The translations under genes were made by a program, and so were the position numbers. Shown piece by piece: positions 48,201-58,169 of a stretch of DNA of 64,000 nt (its first letter is position 1; every line of letters starts with the position of its first letter). The notes beneath the pieces are model-generated. The model made no database searches. It was not told the DNA's origin and saw only the letters and a list, made by a program, of their open reading frames with translations. The stretch comes from Liolophura sinensis (Eukaryota; Mollusca; Polyplacophora; Chitonida; Chitonidae): contig NC_088302.1 of NCBI RefSeq assembly GCF_032854445.1, forward strand, positions 27,243,080-27,307,079, given 5' to 3'.

Positions 48201-51200
48201 GCGCTTCATCCTTACCAGCCACAGACCAACTGTTTGGATCAGATGTATCCAAACAAGTACAAACCAAGGTGCAAACACAGCATGAACACTGGCAAGTTCT
48301 GATCAGGACAGCAGGATGATACCCTCTGGATGGTACCATGACGGGCCCACCATGAACATTCGGATGGCAGCAGGGAGTGTATCAGGTGTCCGCGTATGAT
48401 GGCCGGACCGTCCGTGTATGGTCCAGTGACGATGGGCTTAGGATATTCGGCTAGGATCCGGCTGTACTGTACATGAGATGACTGAAGTGAACAAAGTGTG
48501 GGGAAAGCTGGTTCATCCCAACATTGGTCGTGGATTCCGTCGAAGCTTCAGAACCCTTTCATGGATTTAGCTGGGTTCAGTTGAAGGGCCGAGGTTACAC
48601 ACCCTTGAGACGCCGTCCTTTTTAGGCGGACATTACAGAGGCCATTAGTGTGACCTGCCATCAGAGGAGTGGACAAATGCTGATAAAAGAAGCTGTAGCT
48701 GCTGTAAGTCAAACTTATATTTCACTGGCGATAGCTGGTATTCTGAAAAATTTTCTTTCGGAAGGATTTATGGCTAAGTGCCAGTCATATTCCTGGGGTA
48801 AAGAATGTTGAGACTGACACAAAGTTTTGAGTATTTGATGATAGTAAGGAATGGATGCTAAACACATCTTTGTTTAACAGTATAACAGAAATTTTTGGTA
48901 CATCAGACATGGACACGTTTGCCTCTAGACTGAACACACCACAGTAGAATATGGAACACACAAAAGGTCCAAAGACCGGGTATGACCACCTCTGTTTGCA
49001 TTACATGCCACACAACGCCTTCACATGGAGCCCATCAGCTTGTGGTATCCTACGACATTCACATTGTAGGATAATTGCGAGTTCTCTTACGTTGGCGATT
49101 TTAACATTGCGGTGTCCCAGGTAGTTCCACTGGTGTTCAAAAGGGGATAGATCTGGAGGTAAGGGAGGTCATGGCAACAGGTACATTATTCTGTGCGAAG
49201 ATGTCTAGGTGTCCTCTGGCTTGGTCCTATTGGAAAGTATGCTACTCTTTGGTGTTGACAAAAACGGGACAGCGTAACGTCTCAAAGTGGCGTCCCTAAC
49301 GTAAACTGCATTAACACAACCAGTGCATACATAGAACGGTGTGATGAAAAGTGATACCGCCCGAAACCATCACACCTCCGCCGCTCCATCGCCCGACACA
49401 TATACGTGTACATCTGTCGGCGTTCCTGAGGTTCCTGAGAAGGGAACGCCATGACACCATTGAATTAACCATTGTCTGTGCCTCAGCGAGCAGTGTAGAC
49501 GTTTGTGGTACGTTCCGCCTGCTGAAATCGCTGGTTCAGTCTTGTGATGGTACTGTCGTGATATCCAAACCTTGCTGCTCAAGCCAACTTCAGTCCAAGC
49601 AACGTCGCGCTCCCGTTCCTCGGGTGTAAATCGCGTCATTGCGTCCTCAGTGCTAATCCGCTGCTACAGCGAATATGCGGATAGCCTTTGAAAGGCTTCC
49701 ATTTATATCCCATTTGTGCGCCCAAAAGTTACGTTTTTAAATTTTTTGTGCTTTTTAGATGTAAAAACATGTTTCCCAGTACTCTTCTCTGTTGCGTTTT
49801 GGTGACGACTCACACAAAGGCTGTCAAACCTGACAACACCTTCGCAGCTCCCCTAACTCGTAACCATGGACATTCTGTTGTTATTCTCAAACTATCATGG
49901 TATTTTCATGGATTCATGTTGGTGCGTTTTTTAAGCGGGCAAGTATATTTTGGTAGGTTTACTTCGACGCCTATCGCCAGCTTTTATCTCTCCATGAGCC
50001 TGAGTACTCTGAACACTATCAGTACTAGCACTATGCTTATTCACATCATTATCAAATACAGTCAAACCTGTACCTTCGGCCACCTGTACCTAATCAGCGT
50101 CCAACTGCCGTAAGCGGCTACTCTGTGCCGCGACCAAACAATTTTCCATGTTAAATGACCTGTAATATGCGGGCACCTGTCCAACGCGTCCAGCGGCCAA
50201 TATATTTTGCCACCAAATTCTATATCAGCCTGTCCTGAGCGGCCGGGACTTTCAACAGTAATGATGATTGCTGCATCGGACATTCAAAAATTTCAAAATC
50301 GCGACCACCTGACTTCAATAGTTTTTGTAGTGATTGAAAGTTACAACCTACCACTTTGTGATGAGAAGTGAAGTGTGAACATTATTGCTCAATAGCAGTG
50401 AACACTATTTTTCTTTAATCAGGCCTAGCTGGTTGTTGTCCGGACACCCCTGCACTGTGGCAGTGGATTAGCTCCATGCTGAGGTCCGCGCTATGAATGC
50501 CATAAACAGCGGGCAGACTCGGACATAATCGGATATAATCTGACCTCCTGTGGTTCCTCCCATGAATGGTATCTTTGACAAATTGTCTGGCTTACTTGGC
50601 CATTATCTTTGCAGGCAAATGGTGTTGTGTTTTCAATTCGCGTGGCCAAAATATTGCCTGTACTGAACACATGGAGAAATTGATCTTCCTTCACTTATAC
50701 ATGTTGTTGTTTCACCGGTAATGGCAAGTATGATTGAACATCTCAGCAGTCTGCCATTTACAGTCCAAAACTTTGTTAGAATTGTCATTTATAGCTACGT
50801 AGGCCAAACTAGTACATGGCTGTTTAGGGCTTGTCAATGACGGGAAGAAAGTTCTCCTGTCATGCGTGCCCTCACCTGAAACTCTTTTTGTAATCGGCTG
50901 TTAAATGCGTGAAATCCATAGGTCTACCCCACAAAACTTGAAACTATTGAGTTATTATTTTACTACAATTGTTATATTTCTATGAAATTTGTGTAGCTGA
51001 CCAGATTAGTGCTTTAACAATTGTGTATAAGATTATTATGTAGGCCTACATGTGTAGATTTCCTGAAACTTAACTCAGTTGTGATTTGGCTTGGTCTTCA
51101 CAACCTGTCTTATGTTGCCAACTGTCATATGCGGCCACTTTTCACGTGTCCCTTCACTGGCCGCATACAACAGGTTTGACTGTATATCAAATTCACTCAT

Positions 51201-54200
51201 ATTGCAAATTCTGAGATGTCGTGACAACCATAACTAGATGTTGTTCCTATGGCAACTACTTCAGGAACAACGAAATAGTAAATGACGACAGTAGGCAAGG
51301 TGTATCCTTGAAATACGGTATAGTCATGGATAGATGTACTGGCTTTGATGGGGGCCTCAGAGCCCGAGTGGAAAACAGGGGGAGGGGGGAGGAGTCGATG
51401 ACCCAGAAGGGTCATAAAATACTGGCTTTGACCTTTATGCCTATAGATAACAAATTCTGGTCACCCTTAACAGCAGTGAACTGAAGGCTTACACTTACAC
51501 ATGTATATGCTGTGAATTACCGTCGTCAGGGGACAAACATAAGACATGTAATTGCCTGTGGTAATTGTCTGTAATGGCGAATGGTCTGCATGGACAAACA
51601 CATCATGGAATACTCATGGGTACGAATTTTATGACGTACAACAGATTGTCAAATTCAACTTCACGCCCTACGTTTCTTAAACCTTTCCTGTGGGAATTTT
51701 CTGTAATGGCGAATGGTGTGCATGGACAAACACATCATGGAATACTCTTGGGCACGAATTTTATGACGCAAAACAGATTGTCAAATTCAACTTCACGCCC
51801 TATGTTTCTTAAACCTTTCCTGTGGTAATTTTCTGTAATGGCGAATGGTGTGCATGGACAAACACATCATGGAATACTCATGGGCACGAATTTTCTGACG
51901 CAAAACAGATTGTCAAATTCAACTTCACGCCCTACGTTTCTTAAACCTTTCCTTTTGTATATTTTCCGTTGCTTTTTTTTTCATCCAGCTAGTTTAATTG
52001 TCATTTACACGTACCACATGTACATACGTGTTCTAATTTTACTCATGAGTTTTATGTGTCATTTCAGTCTTTGGCAAATGTTGAAGCTTTCATTGATTTT
52101 GAAGAAGAAGACAACATTGAACATAATGTCATGGTTCAAGGTAATAGAGCGAGGTGACTTCCATTTAGAGAAACCCAATATATCAGTTATGAAAATAAAT
52201 ATCTCCTTACATGCGTGAACACAAATGCTTTGACTTGTAGCGGTTTGTACCGAACCTTAATTATTGTGTTTTAAACTTTGACCATTTGAGTACAGTGTTT
52301 GGTATGTGTGTAAGTGTGAAGACCATTTTCTGTATTTTGTGAAAGGAAATGTTAATGAGTGTTCATGAATTTTGGTTTCTTTGAGAAATACATCAGAGTA
52401 ATGTTTGTGTTTTGTGAATTCAAGCTGAGAAAGATATCCATGATCTGAAAGCCAGCATTGATGCCCATCTGTCAGACAGTCAGCAAGGGGAACGACTTCG
52501 CTCAGGTGTTCACGTGGCAATCCTGGGGCAGCCAAATGTGGGCAAGAGTTCTCTTCTAAATGCTATATGTAAGTACATGTGCACTCAAAGAGACCCACTG
52601 TCCCATTCTAAATGAGAGCTATTAAAACAGCATTTAAAACTGACGACCAATGCGGTCGCTGCATATGAGTTCAAGTCCAACTCATGGCAGCTACTTCTCT
52701 TTTTTGTTGACAGTGTAGCTTGCGGATTGTCGTGGGCTTTCAGTGAGATCTGACAGGTTTCCTCCCTGCATAATACTCGTTGCCATCGTAAAAGTTAAAT
52801 ATTCTTGAGTGTGGCGGAAGACAATCAAAGAAATAAATAAATAAGCTGACCCGGTTGGAACCTGATTTGTAACCAAAGCTGTATTGGCTAAGGGCTTCAG
52901 GTATGAAGTGGGACAGTTAGACTACCGAGCAATGCCTGCTTTTTGAATACACTATCTTGAATGTGAAAACATTTGTGTTCCTGTCTGGATAATACATTTT
53001 TGTTCACATACAGTTGCCCTTAAACGTCCAGTTTTTATCAAACTGGTGTACAGTCAACACCCAAGGGCCAGAATATTTCTAATCAAGCTGATGGACAAGA
53101 TGGACACCGTGACAGTATTATATCCCTTCGACATGATATGCCTGTGGAATGAAAACGCCGTAAGAAAATAGTTATCATCAACAGAAATTTCACCGCTAAG
53201 ATGTTTGAATGCATAATTGAATATTAAGAACGCATTATAATGCTCTTTTTGATAAACAGGTCGAAGGCCGGCAGCAATTGTATCACCAATAGCAGGGACA
53301 ACAAGAGATGTGATCGAGACCTCCCTCAACATAGGTGGATACCCTGTAGTGATCGGTGACACCGCAGGGTTACGGGACACGGAAGATTCCATTGAGAAGG
53401 AAGGAGTGAGAAGGGCATTGAACAGGTGAGCTTCGTGTACTATGCCTGCATGAATAATGTTCCATTACATCACCCGTCGAAACGTCATGCACATTGTCTC
53501 CTACATTTCATTTACAATGTATACACAATGTCCCCCTTGTGGAACGTTTCTCTAATTTGGTAGTGATACATTTTCCACATGTACCTGCTTACGAAATGTC
53601 GCATACTCGCAAAAGAATAAAAGTTAAAAAATTTCGTGGAAATGAACCAAAACTCGCGCAAGAACATGACGTTCACACGTCTGTAAAAGAGATAAAACTA
53701 GCGCAATTGTATAAAAACTCACGCGGGTATGTGCTGTCCGCCCATGCGCGCGAGGATGTAGACAAGTCTTGCGGGTACAACTTGCAAACTGCACATACCC
53801 GCGGGAGCTTTTGTACATTCGCCTTTGTTTTTGTTTTGTCTTGTCGTGTGGAAATTGCCGTCGTTGGTGCGCATACGACATGAGCCCCATTTCCGCACCC
53901 TATTGTCCGTTTTGTTCTAAACGCGTGTTAAAAAACTCAAGCGTTCGATGTATACGTAGCGAAATGTCCAGTGGACGCTAGCATCTTTCATAAGTCTTTG
54001 TTTTCACTCTCTCCAATAATAGGATGACTTGCTTGACACAGCCTCTGCTCATTAATGTCTATCAAATGTAACAAAATAAAACATACATATAGGTTCATGT
54101 CAATTCTAAGGTTGTGGTCATGTTCAAAAGGAAATGGGACATGTACACTGGTAAATGGAACCGGAGTGAATGACCAGTATTTAACGACCATCTACTTCAA

Positions 54201-56257
54201 ACCGGGCGTTACATTGAACAGGGAATTGTAAGTTCCCTCACTGTCACTGTCCGGGGACCCTGGAGATAATAAGTGGCGAACTAAGATCGTGTGGCCGTTT
54301 CTGCAGTTTTACCAATATGGCTTGCATTTCTGTACATCACAGATTCTCAAGAGTTCGTCAGTACCTTGCCGAAGATCGGTGGTTTGTACCGATCATCCTG
54401 TCCTTCACTCATAAAACTGACCATCGTAGAAGTGAAAGAATCTGCAGTACGGCGCTGAGGCCACGTTCAGATAAAATAAATGACCATTTTTGTTGTAATA
54501 GATGCACTAATAACACATCTTAACATGCTGCTTTTTCTGAACACTTTCTTTCCTAGAGCTGAACAGTCAGACCTGAAGATACTTGTGGTGGATGCGGACT
54601 CAAGTCTACCTTGTACTCTTACAAGCAACACATTGGACTATCATGTTCAGACGTATCTTAATACCCTAGGCCTCAGCGACACAAAAATGCTGTCCAAGAC
54701 TTGTGCTTCGGGGACTGAAGAACATCTTAAGGAAAGCAATCCTAATCTGAAAGATTTAATTCTTGTGATTAATAAATGTGACCTGCTTTCCATCGATGAC
54801 GTGAAAAGGCTTGAGCAGCTACACGTTCAGTTTGAAAGCTTTCCTGTTTGTGTGGTGTCCTGTGTTACTGGGCAAGGCTTGGACACATTTTTACAGATGT
54901 TGCTTCTTCGAGTGAAAGAATTGTGAGTACATTTTATGACTGATAAAGATATAGATTTTTGTTTAGCTTCAATACAGTACGATAGTTAATTAAATTTCTG
55001 TCGAGGGTAAGTTTCTGTGACCCGAGATGCTGTAAAGACAGCCATCCTTTGCTATTGCCCCGCACCACCACTTGGTAGAAATATTCCTAATCCATTGTCA
55101 CTAGCTTCCGCTACACTGACAGACTCGGCGCCGTCTGTCACACCTGAACAAATGCATTACGACAATTAGTTTTCCCGTCCTTACACCCCCAGCTACAACT
55201 TACTGTGAAACGTGTAATGAATACTGGGGATTGCATACTATGATTCAGGCCATATGGTTTTAACACATGATTTCCGAACTTTGTTTACACTAACTTATTC
55301 CCAAATAATGCATTAAAATCGGGATTTTTTAATTTTTTAATGATACCGATATTGCAGTAGTGGTAAGTGCCTGTATGTTGCCCGTACTACATTGACTGGC
55401 ATTTTCTTTGTGCATACTGTGTCTGGTACCGTTGTACAAAGGTTTATCAAACTTATTCCACATGCACACTGACCAATCTGTACCAGTTAAAGTTATAAAT
55501 TAGTTTGGTTGCCACAGTGGTCTGGCTGTGCGCAAAGCTTTGGGCATTGAAAAAAAATATCATTGCCGTGTACATTATTTGGTCCTATATAGGCTAGTGT
55601 GGACAATTTTGGAAACTACTCGGCTACAATGACCGAATGCGTTGTTTGCACTGATCAGCATTCTGGATCACTGGCATTTGTTGCTGGCTGTATAATGGAG
55701 GAAGGGCATGGGGGGATAAATGTTTCATGAATGAGTCTTGCGGATGGCGTTAACCCAGTGTAGAAGCTTCTGCGAAGCATTATGAGATTTGTTTTACATG
55801 TACCAGGCCGTTGATGGTCATGATGATAAGACTTTGTGGCGTGATATTAAAGGACGTTATAGTGAGGTTTGACTGTACATGCATTTGTGTGTCTTTTGTA
55901 GTTTACCAGTAGTTTTCCCTGAAGTCTTACTTTAACGTATGTACTTCAACTCTATAATATTTCATCCCTTAAATGTTAAAAAATAAAGGATATTTCATCA
56001 ACTATAAATCATTTGTATTCGTCAGGTGTGGTAACCCGCTGTCAGGAGGCCCCAGGCTAACACAGGCCCGCCACAGAACGCATCTGACGCTTTGTTCCCG
56101 TCACCTGACAGGTTACCTGGAGAGTCAAGACGATGATGTTGTTCTCGCCGCGGAAAATTTGAAGAAAGCAGCCCAGGAGTTGGGCAAAGTGATTGGCAAG
56201 ATTAGCCCTGAGGATATCCTTGATGTCATTTTTCGAGATTTTTGCATCGGAAAATAA
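41948..56257 (+). CDS. GTPBP3: GTPBP3, mitochondrial tRNA modification GTPase (MnmE/TrmE family), complete, 8 exons
   Basis: Exons 41948-42287, 44569-44704, 47324-47477, 52068-52140, 52425-52568, 53260-53425, 54557-54922 and 56026-56257 join in phase at GT-AG sites into 536 residues (human about 490). Role: with MTO1 it makes taurinomethyluridine at the wobble base of mitochondrial tRNAs, using GTP and a folate one-carbon unit. Visible: an Arg-containing presequence-like N-terminus; the folate-binding N-domain with [14 protein letters not shown]-loop GQPNVGKSS at 269-277 with the K+-loop Asn272; GTTRD 295-299; DTAG 316-319; Glu328, matching the catalytic switch II Glu of bacterial MnmE; NKCD 410-413; C-terminal CIGK with the Cys expected in the family. 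All key residues are intact. Met1 (41948), Met12 (41981) or Met13 (41984) could be the true start. Confidence 0.95.
42288..44568. other. GTPBP3 intron 1
   Basis: Holds a SINE family 3 copy at 42495-42765. The rest shows no feature; frames at 43144-43397 and 44179-44463 are short and unsupported. Confidence 0.6.
42495..42765 (+). mobile_element. SINE family 3 copy, head truncated
   Basis: Shares AAAGAGCGGTGGAAATCCAT, CTGCAACAAGGAGGCACATT and the tail GACTGAAAAATTGTTAAGTA with the copy at 33473-33813. Ends in (ACTC)n. Confidence 0.85.
44569..44704 (+). CDS. GTPBP3: GTPBP3 exon 2
   Basis: 136 nt between acceptor GTACACAG and donor GTGAGA, phase 1 to phase 2. It encodes [19 protein letters not shown] and on to GEFTKR, the best conserved part of the N-terminal domain. 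Confidence 0.95.
44818..44960 (-). mobile_element. SINE family 1 fragment
   Basis: Tail and central part only, diverged (TTATTTGATTTCGTTGGTAT to GCAGGTTGCTGTCAGACC). Confidence 0.8.
45409..45491. repeat. Hairpin with arms of about 35 bp
   Basis: GTGATAGGATACGGAAATAT at 45409 pairs with ATATTTCCATATCCTATCAC ending at 45491; loop about 10 bp. Looks like a MITE end pair or a cruciform-forming site. Confidence 0.75.
46065..46270. repeat. 42-bp tandem repeat, five copies
   Basis: Units contain GTAGCGCCCCCAATGGGATG and GTTGGGTTCAGTGAGGTGTG. The period is a multiple of 3, so a 14-residue repeat frame appears on the minus strand; not a gene. Confidence 0.9.
47324..47477 (+). CDS. GTPBP3: GTPBP3 exon 3
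   Basis: 154 nt between acceptor TTTGTGTAG and donor GTAGTT, phase 2 to phase 0. It encodes [19 protein letters not shown], the family signature at the start of the helical domain. Confidence 0.95.
48950..49690 (-). pseudogene. Tc1/mariner-type transposase remnant
   Basis: On the minus strand, in broken frames: GGITFHH, then [10 protein letters not shown] (the DNARPH motif, altered), then [14 protein letters not shown]-like text (the SPDLSPIEHxWDxLGR motif spread over a shift), [10 protein letters not shown] and IPQ. Order and spacing fit the C-terminal half of a Tc1 transposase. Stops in every frame. Confidence 0.72.
50057..51184. mobile_element. Non-autonomous DNA transposon with CAGTCAAACCTGT ends (1.1 kb)
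   Basis: Left TACAGTCAAACCTGT (50057-50071) and right ACAGGTTTGACTGTA (51170-51184) are perfect inverted repeats flanked by TA. Subterminal GCGGCCAC-like words occur near both ends. TIR type and TA target fit pogo/Tigger-like elements. No intact transposase. Confidence 0.78.
51571..51956. repeat. 132-bp tandem repeat, three copies
   Basis: Copies begin at 51571, 51703 and 51835 (GTAATGGCGAATGG) and are almost identical. The period equals 44 codons, giving a repeated frame [13 protein letters not shown]; lacks any other coding sign. Confidence 0.92.
52068..52140 (+). CDS. GTPBP3: GTPBP3 exon 4
   Basis: 73 nt between acceptor TCATTTCAG and donor GTAATA, phase 0 to phase 1. It encodes [14 protein letters not shown], the conserved helical segment with the acidic run found in all MnmE proteins. 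It follows the longest intron (4590 nt). Confidence 0.93.
52425..52568 (+). CDS. GTPBP3: GTPBP3 exon 5, P-loop
   Basis: 144 nt between acceptor AATTCAAG and donor GTAAGT, phase 1 to phase 1. It carries the Walker A motif GQPNVGKSS; Asn272 is the residue that coordinates the activating K+ in bacterial MnmE. Confidence 0.94.
52643..52845 (+). mobile_element. SINE family 1 copy, 5' truncated, diverged
   Basis: Starts ACCAATGCGGTCGCTGC near the B box and ends AATAAATAAATAA. In GTPBP3 intron 5. Confidence 0.8.
53260..53425 (+). CDS. GTPBP3: GTPBP3 exon 6, switch I and II
   Basis: 166 nt between acceptor GATAAACAG and donor GTGAGC, phase 1 to phase 2. It carries GTTRD and DTAG, with Glu328 twelve residues after Asp316, the spacing of the catalytic Glu in MnmE. 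Confidence 0.94.
53615..53870. repeat. GC-rich imperfect palindrome in GTPBP3 intron 6
   Basis: ACGCGGGTATGTGC (about 53732) pairs with GCACATACCCGCG (about 53792), and flanking text also pairs, so overlapping frames on both strands encode similar SRGYV peptides. Foldback element or MITE. Confidence 0.65.
54557..54922 (+). CDS. GTPBP3: GTPBP3 exon 7, NKxD
   Basis: 366 nt between acceptor TTTCCTAG and donor GTGAGT, phase 2 to phase 2. It carries NKCD (guanine specificity) and a Ser-Cys-Val-Thr-Gly loop in the G5 position. The stretch before NKCD is longer than in bacteria and probably forms a surface loop. Confidence 0.92.
54923..56025. other. GTPBP3 intron 7
   Basis: At 55862-55876 an end GAGGTTTGACTGTA matches the right end of the 50-51 kb DNA element; its partner end was not found. 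Otherwise no feature. Confidence 0.5.
56026..56257 (+). CDS. GTPBP3: GTPBP3 exon 8, C-terminus and stop
   Basis: 232 nt from acceptor TATTCGTCAG to TAA at 56255-56257. It encodes [11 protein letters not shown], the helical C-terminal domain and the ending [15 protein letters not shown], with the invariant Cys. Confidence 0.95.
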
Positions 56258-56454
56258 ATTGTTTACACTTATGAATAATTCTTAGTATTCTATGCTGGTT
56301 AGACCAGGAGTTGTGAAGCAAGTCTACATGTAACGGTTTGAAAGAAAGTTGCTGTTGACTTCTCCTGTGCTCTGCCTGAATTTCTCCACCCATAAACCTG
56401 ATCACTGTCATTAGGAGGGAAATATTCTGGATTGCAATGTATAATCAAAATAAA
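56253..56454 (+). terminator. GTPBP3 3' UTR with two AATAAA signals
   Basis: AATAAA overlaps the stop codon (56253-56258) and a second copy lies at 56449-56454. The second is at a more usual distance and is the likelier poly(A) signal. No transcript data support either. Confidence 0.5.
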
Positions 56455-56884
56455 CAATCAGTCTGGATATATTACTGTCCCTATACATGTGCCCATCGGT
56501 TTCAGAGACTTCCTAAACTGAAAGAAAAATGTCGTAAGTATATGTAGCCTACATGTAGGTGAAAAATAAACGAAACAGTACGAAACTCGAACTAACTGCA
56601 ACTCATAGATGTGAAACGACACACCGAATTTCAATTCGATTTGACGAACCATTTTGATTAAATGTACGTAAATAGGTTTGTGTGTAAAACAATGACAAGA
56701 CGACCTTAAGAGTGCAAAAATGGCAAAATAGTTCTTCCTTCTCGTCACTACAACATAATGCTATTAATGTGTGCTTTTGAAGTAAAGTGGCAATAATTAT
56801 AGAATGGTCGGCCAACTGGAGGCACTGTCTCTGGGACAGTCTCTGGAACAGACAAACCTTAAACTGGTTAGACAGGTAAAGTAT

Positions 56885-57245
56885 TACAACCGTTCTGCAA
56901 AAAAACCTTGTGTCTCGATTGTTATCGCACCTGCTCGCACTAGACACATCTTTCCTAATCCCATTGCATTAAACGGCTCGAATTCCCAGTGAATAACACC
57001 TTTGAAGGAAATGTCCAAAATCTATCAAGTCTATGGGGTTTTTTTTTCCGGCGCTCCGCCATTTATTGAAGAGACTATAAATGGTTTAGAGCCCGGGTAA
57101 ACAATGGAGTTTATAGACTGTGGGCATTTCCTTAAGGAGTGATATTCACGCGGAATTTGAGCTGTTAAATTGACTGGGATGAGGAAAGAGGTGTGTCCAG
57201 TGCGAGCACGTGCGATTACAATTGAGAAACAAAGGGGTTTTTTTT
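56885..57245. mobile_element. Foldback element with arms of about 120 bp
   Basis: 56890-57015 and 57115-57240 are inverted copies (for example GTGCGAGCACGTGCGATTAC on one side, GTTATCGCACCTGCTCGCAC on the other). Opposite-strand frames encode matching peptides, which confirms the palindrome. Lies about 0.6 kb after GTPBP3. Confidence 0.72.
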
Positions 57246-57724
57246 ATTGTCCTTTCGTGATTTCTTGCCCACGGTATTTCGCGCCTCTTCATATTTATAT
57301 TAATGTTTGACTGACTAATAAAGGGAGATAACTTCGAGCGCCTATGACGAAATCCACGGAGCCTGCTAAAATCACTAACCAACATTTAAGCTCTGCCAGA
57401 AGCTGTAACAACGATTAAACTTGGCGAAAGTACCTGAAACTCCGGAAAAAGCGATCCCAAACCAACTTATGCAGACGCCAAGCCCACAGACAGTGACCTT
57501 GAGTGGATGTATGAATGCAGACTTTGACGTGAACAGTTCTCTATTTCAGCTGAATTCTTGTTTTTTTGTTTTAAAAGGAAAGGTGTTAAGATACATGTTT
57601 ACACTACTATTTGTGACTTCATCAGCGCATGATGTCCGCTTTGGCTGTTCCTGTGTGTCAGACGCTTATCCAGGATTGTCATGCAGTTTTCGATCTATAG
57701 TTGTTGATATTCTAATTCTTTGTT

Positions 57725-57805
57725 CATTCATTTATTTGATTGGTGTTTTACGTCTTCCTCGAGTATATTTCACTCATACCATGGCGACCAGGATTATGGT
57801 GCGTT
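57725..57805 (-). repeat. SINE family 1 tail fragment
   Basis: TTTATTTGATTGGTGTTTTA to GGATTATGGTG, diverged. Confidence 0.7.
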
Positions 57806-57950
57806 CGACGAGAGTTGTGTTTAATCGAGTCGTGTCTAAAACGGCCTTGGATGTGCCGAGTGCAAAACGACCTTTGGAGTGACTCAAGCAAAGACTCTGG
57901 TCGGCGATGAACATATACGACTCTCACCTGTAAGGTCGCTGTGCTGTGCA

Positions 57951-58165
57951 AGTCCAGCTCATGTTGGCTTCACCTCCGGTCGTACGTGAATGAATGGATA
58001 ATTATGGGTCAACGCCACACCGGCCGTACGTGGAAAGGTTTGCCAGTAACCTGTGGATGGTCCTGGTTTCCCTTGGGGTCTGCCCGATTTCCTAGGGCTC
58101 GCCGCCGTCATATTAGTGAAATATTCTTAAGGATGGTGTAAAACATCAATATATCAAATAAAATC
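57951..58165 (+). mobile_element. SINE family 1 copy, 5' truncated
   Basis: Starts AGTCCAGCTCATGTTGGC and ends in the AAACATCAATATATCAAATA tail. Opposite in direction to the fragment 150 bp away. Confidence 0.75.
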
Positions 58166-58169
58166 AATT

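Larger units (their letters stand above)
47478..52067. other. GTPBP3 intron 3 (4.6 kb)
   Basis: Holds a Tc1-type pseudogene, a CAGTCAAACCTGT-type DNA element and a 132-bp tandem repeat (listed separately). The part 47500-48940 shows no recognisable feature. Confidence 0.6.

Noticed and set aside
51571-51956. CRISPR-like array
   Set aside because: Long contiguous satellite without spacers, in an animal intron.
51565-52218. Repeat-protein frames over the 132-bp satellite
   Set aside because: Open only because 132 is a multiple of 3; inside a GTPBP3 intron.
57421-57882. Plus-strand frame starting AKVPETPEKAIPNQLMQTPS
   Set aside because: The first 40 codons look protein-like, but there is no ATG at its start, an upstream stop, no clear donor, and the frame then runs into SINE debris. 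Transcript data would be needed.
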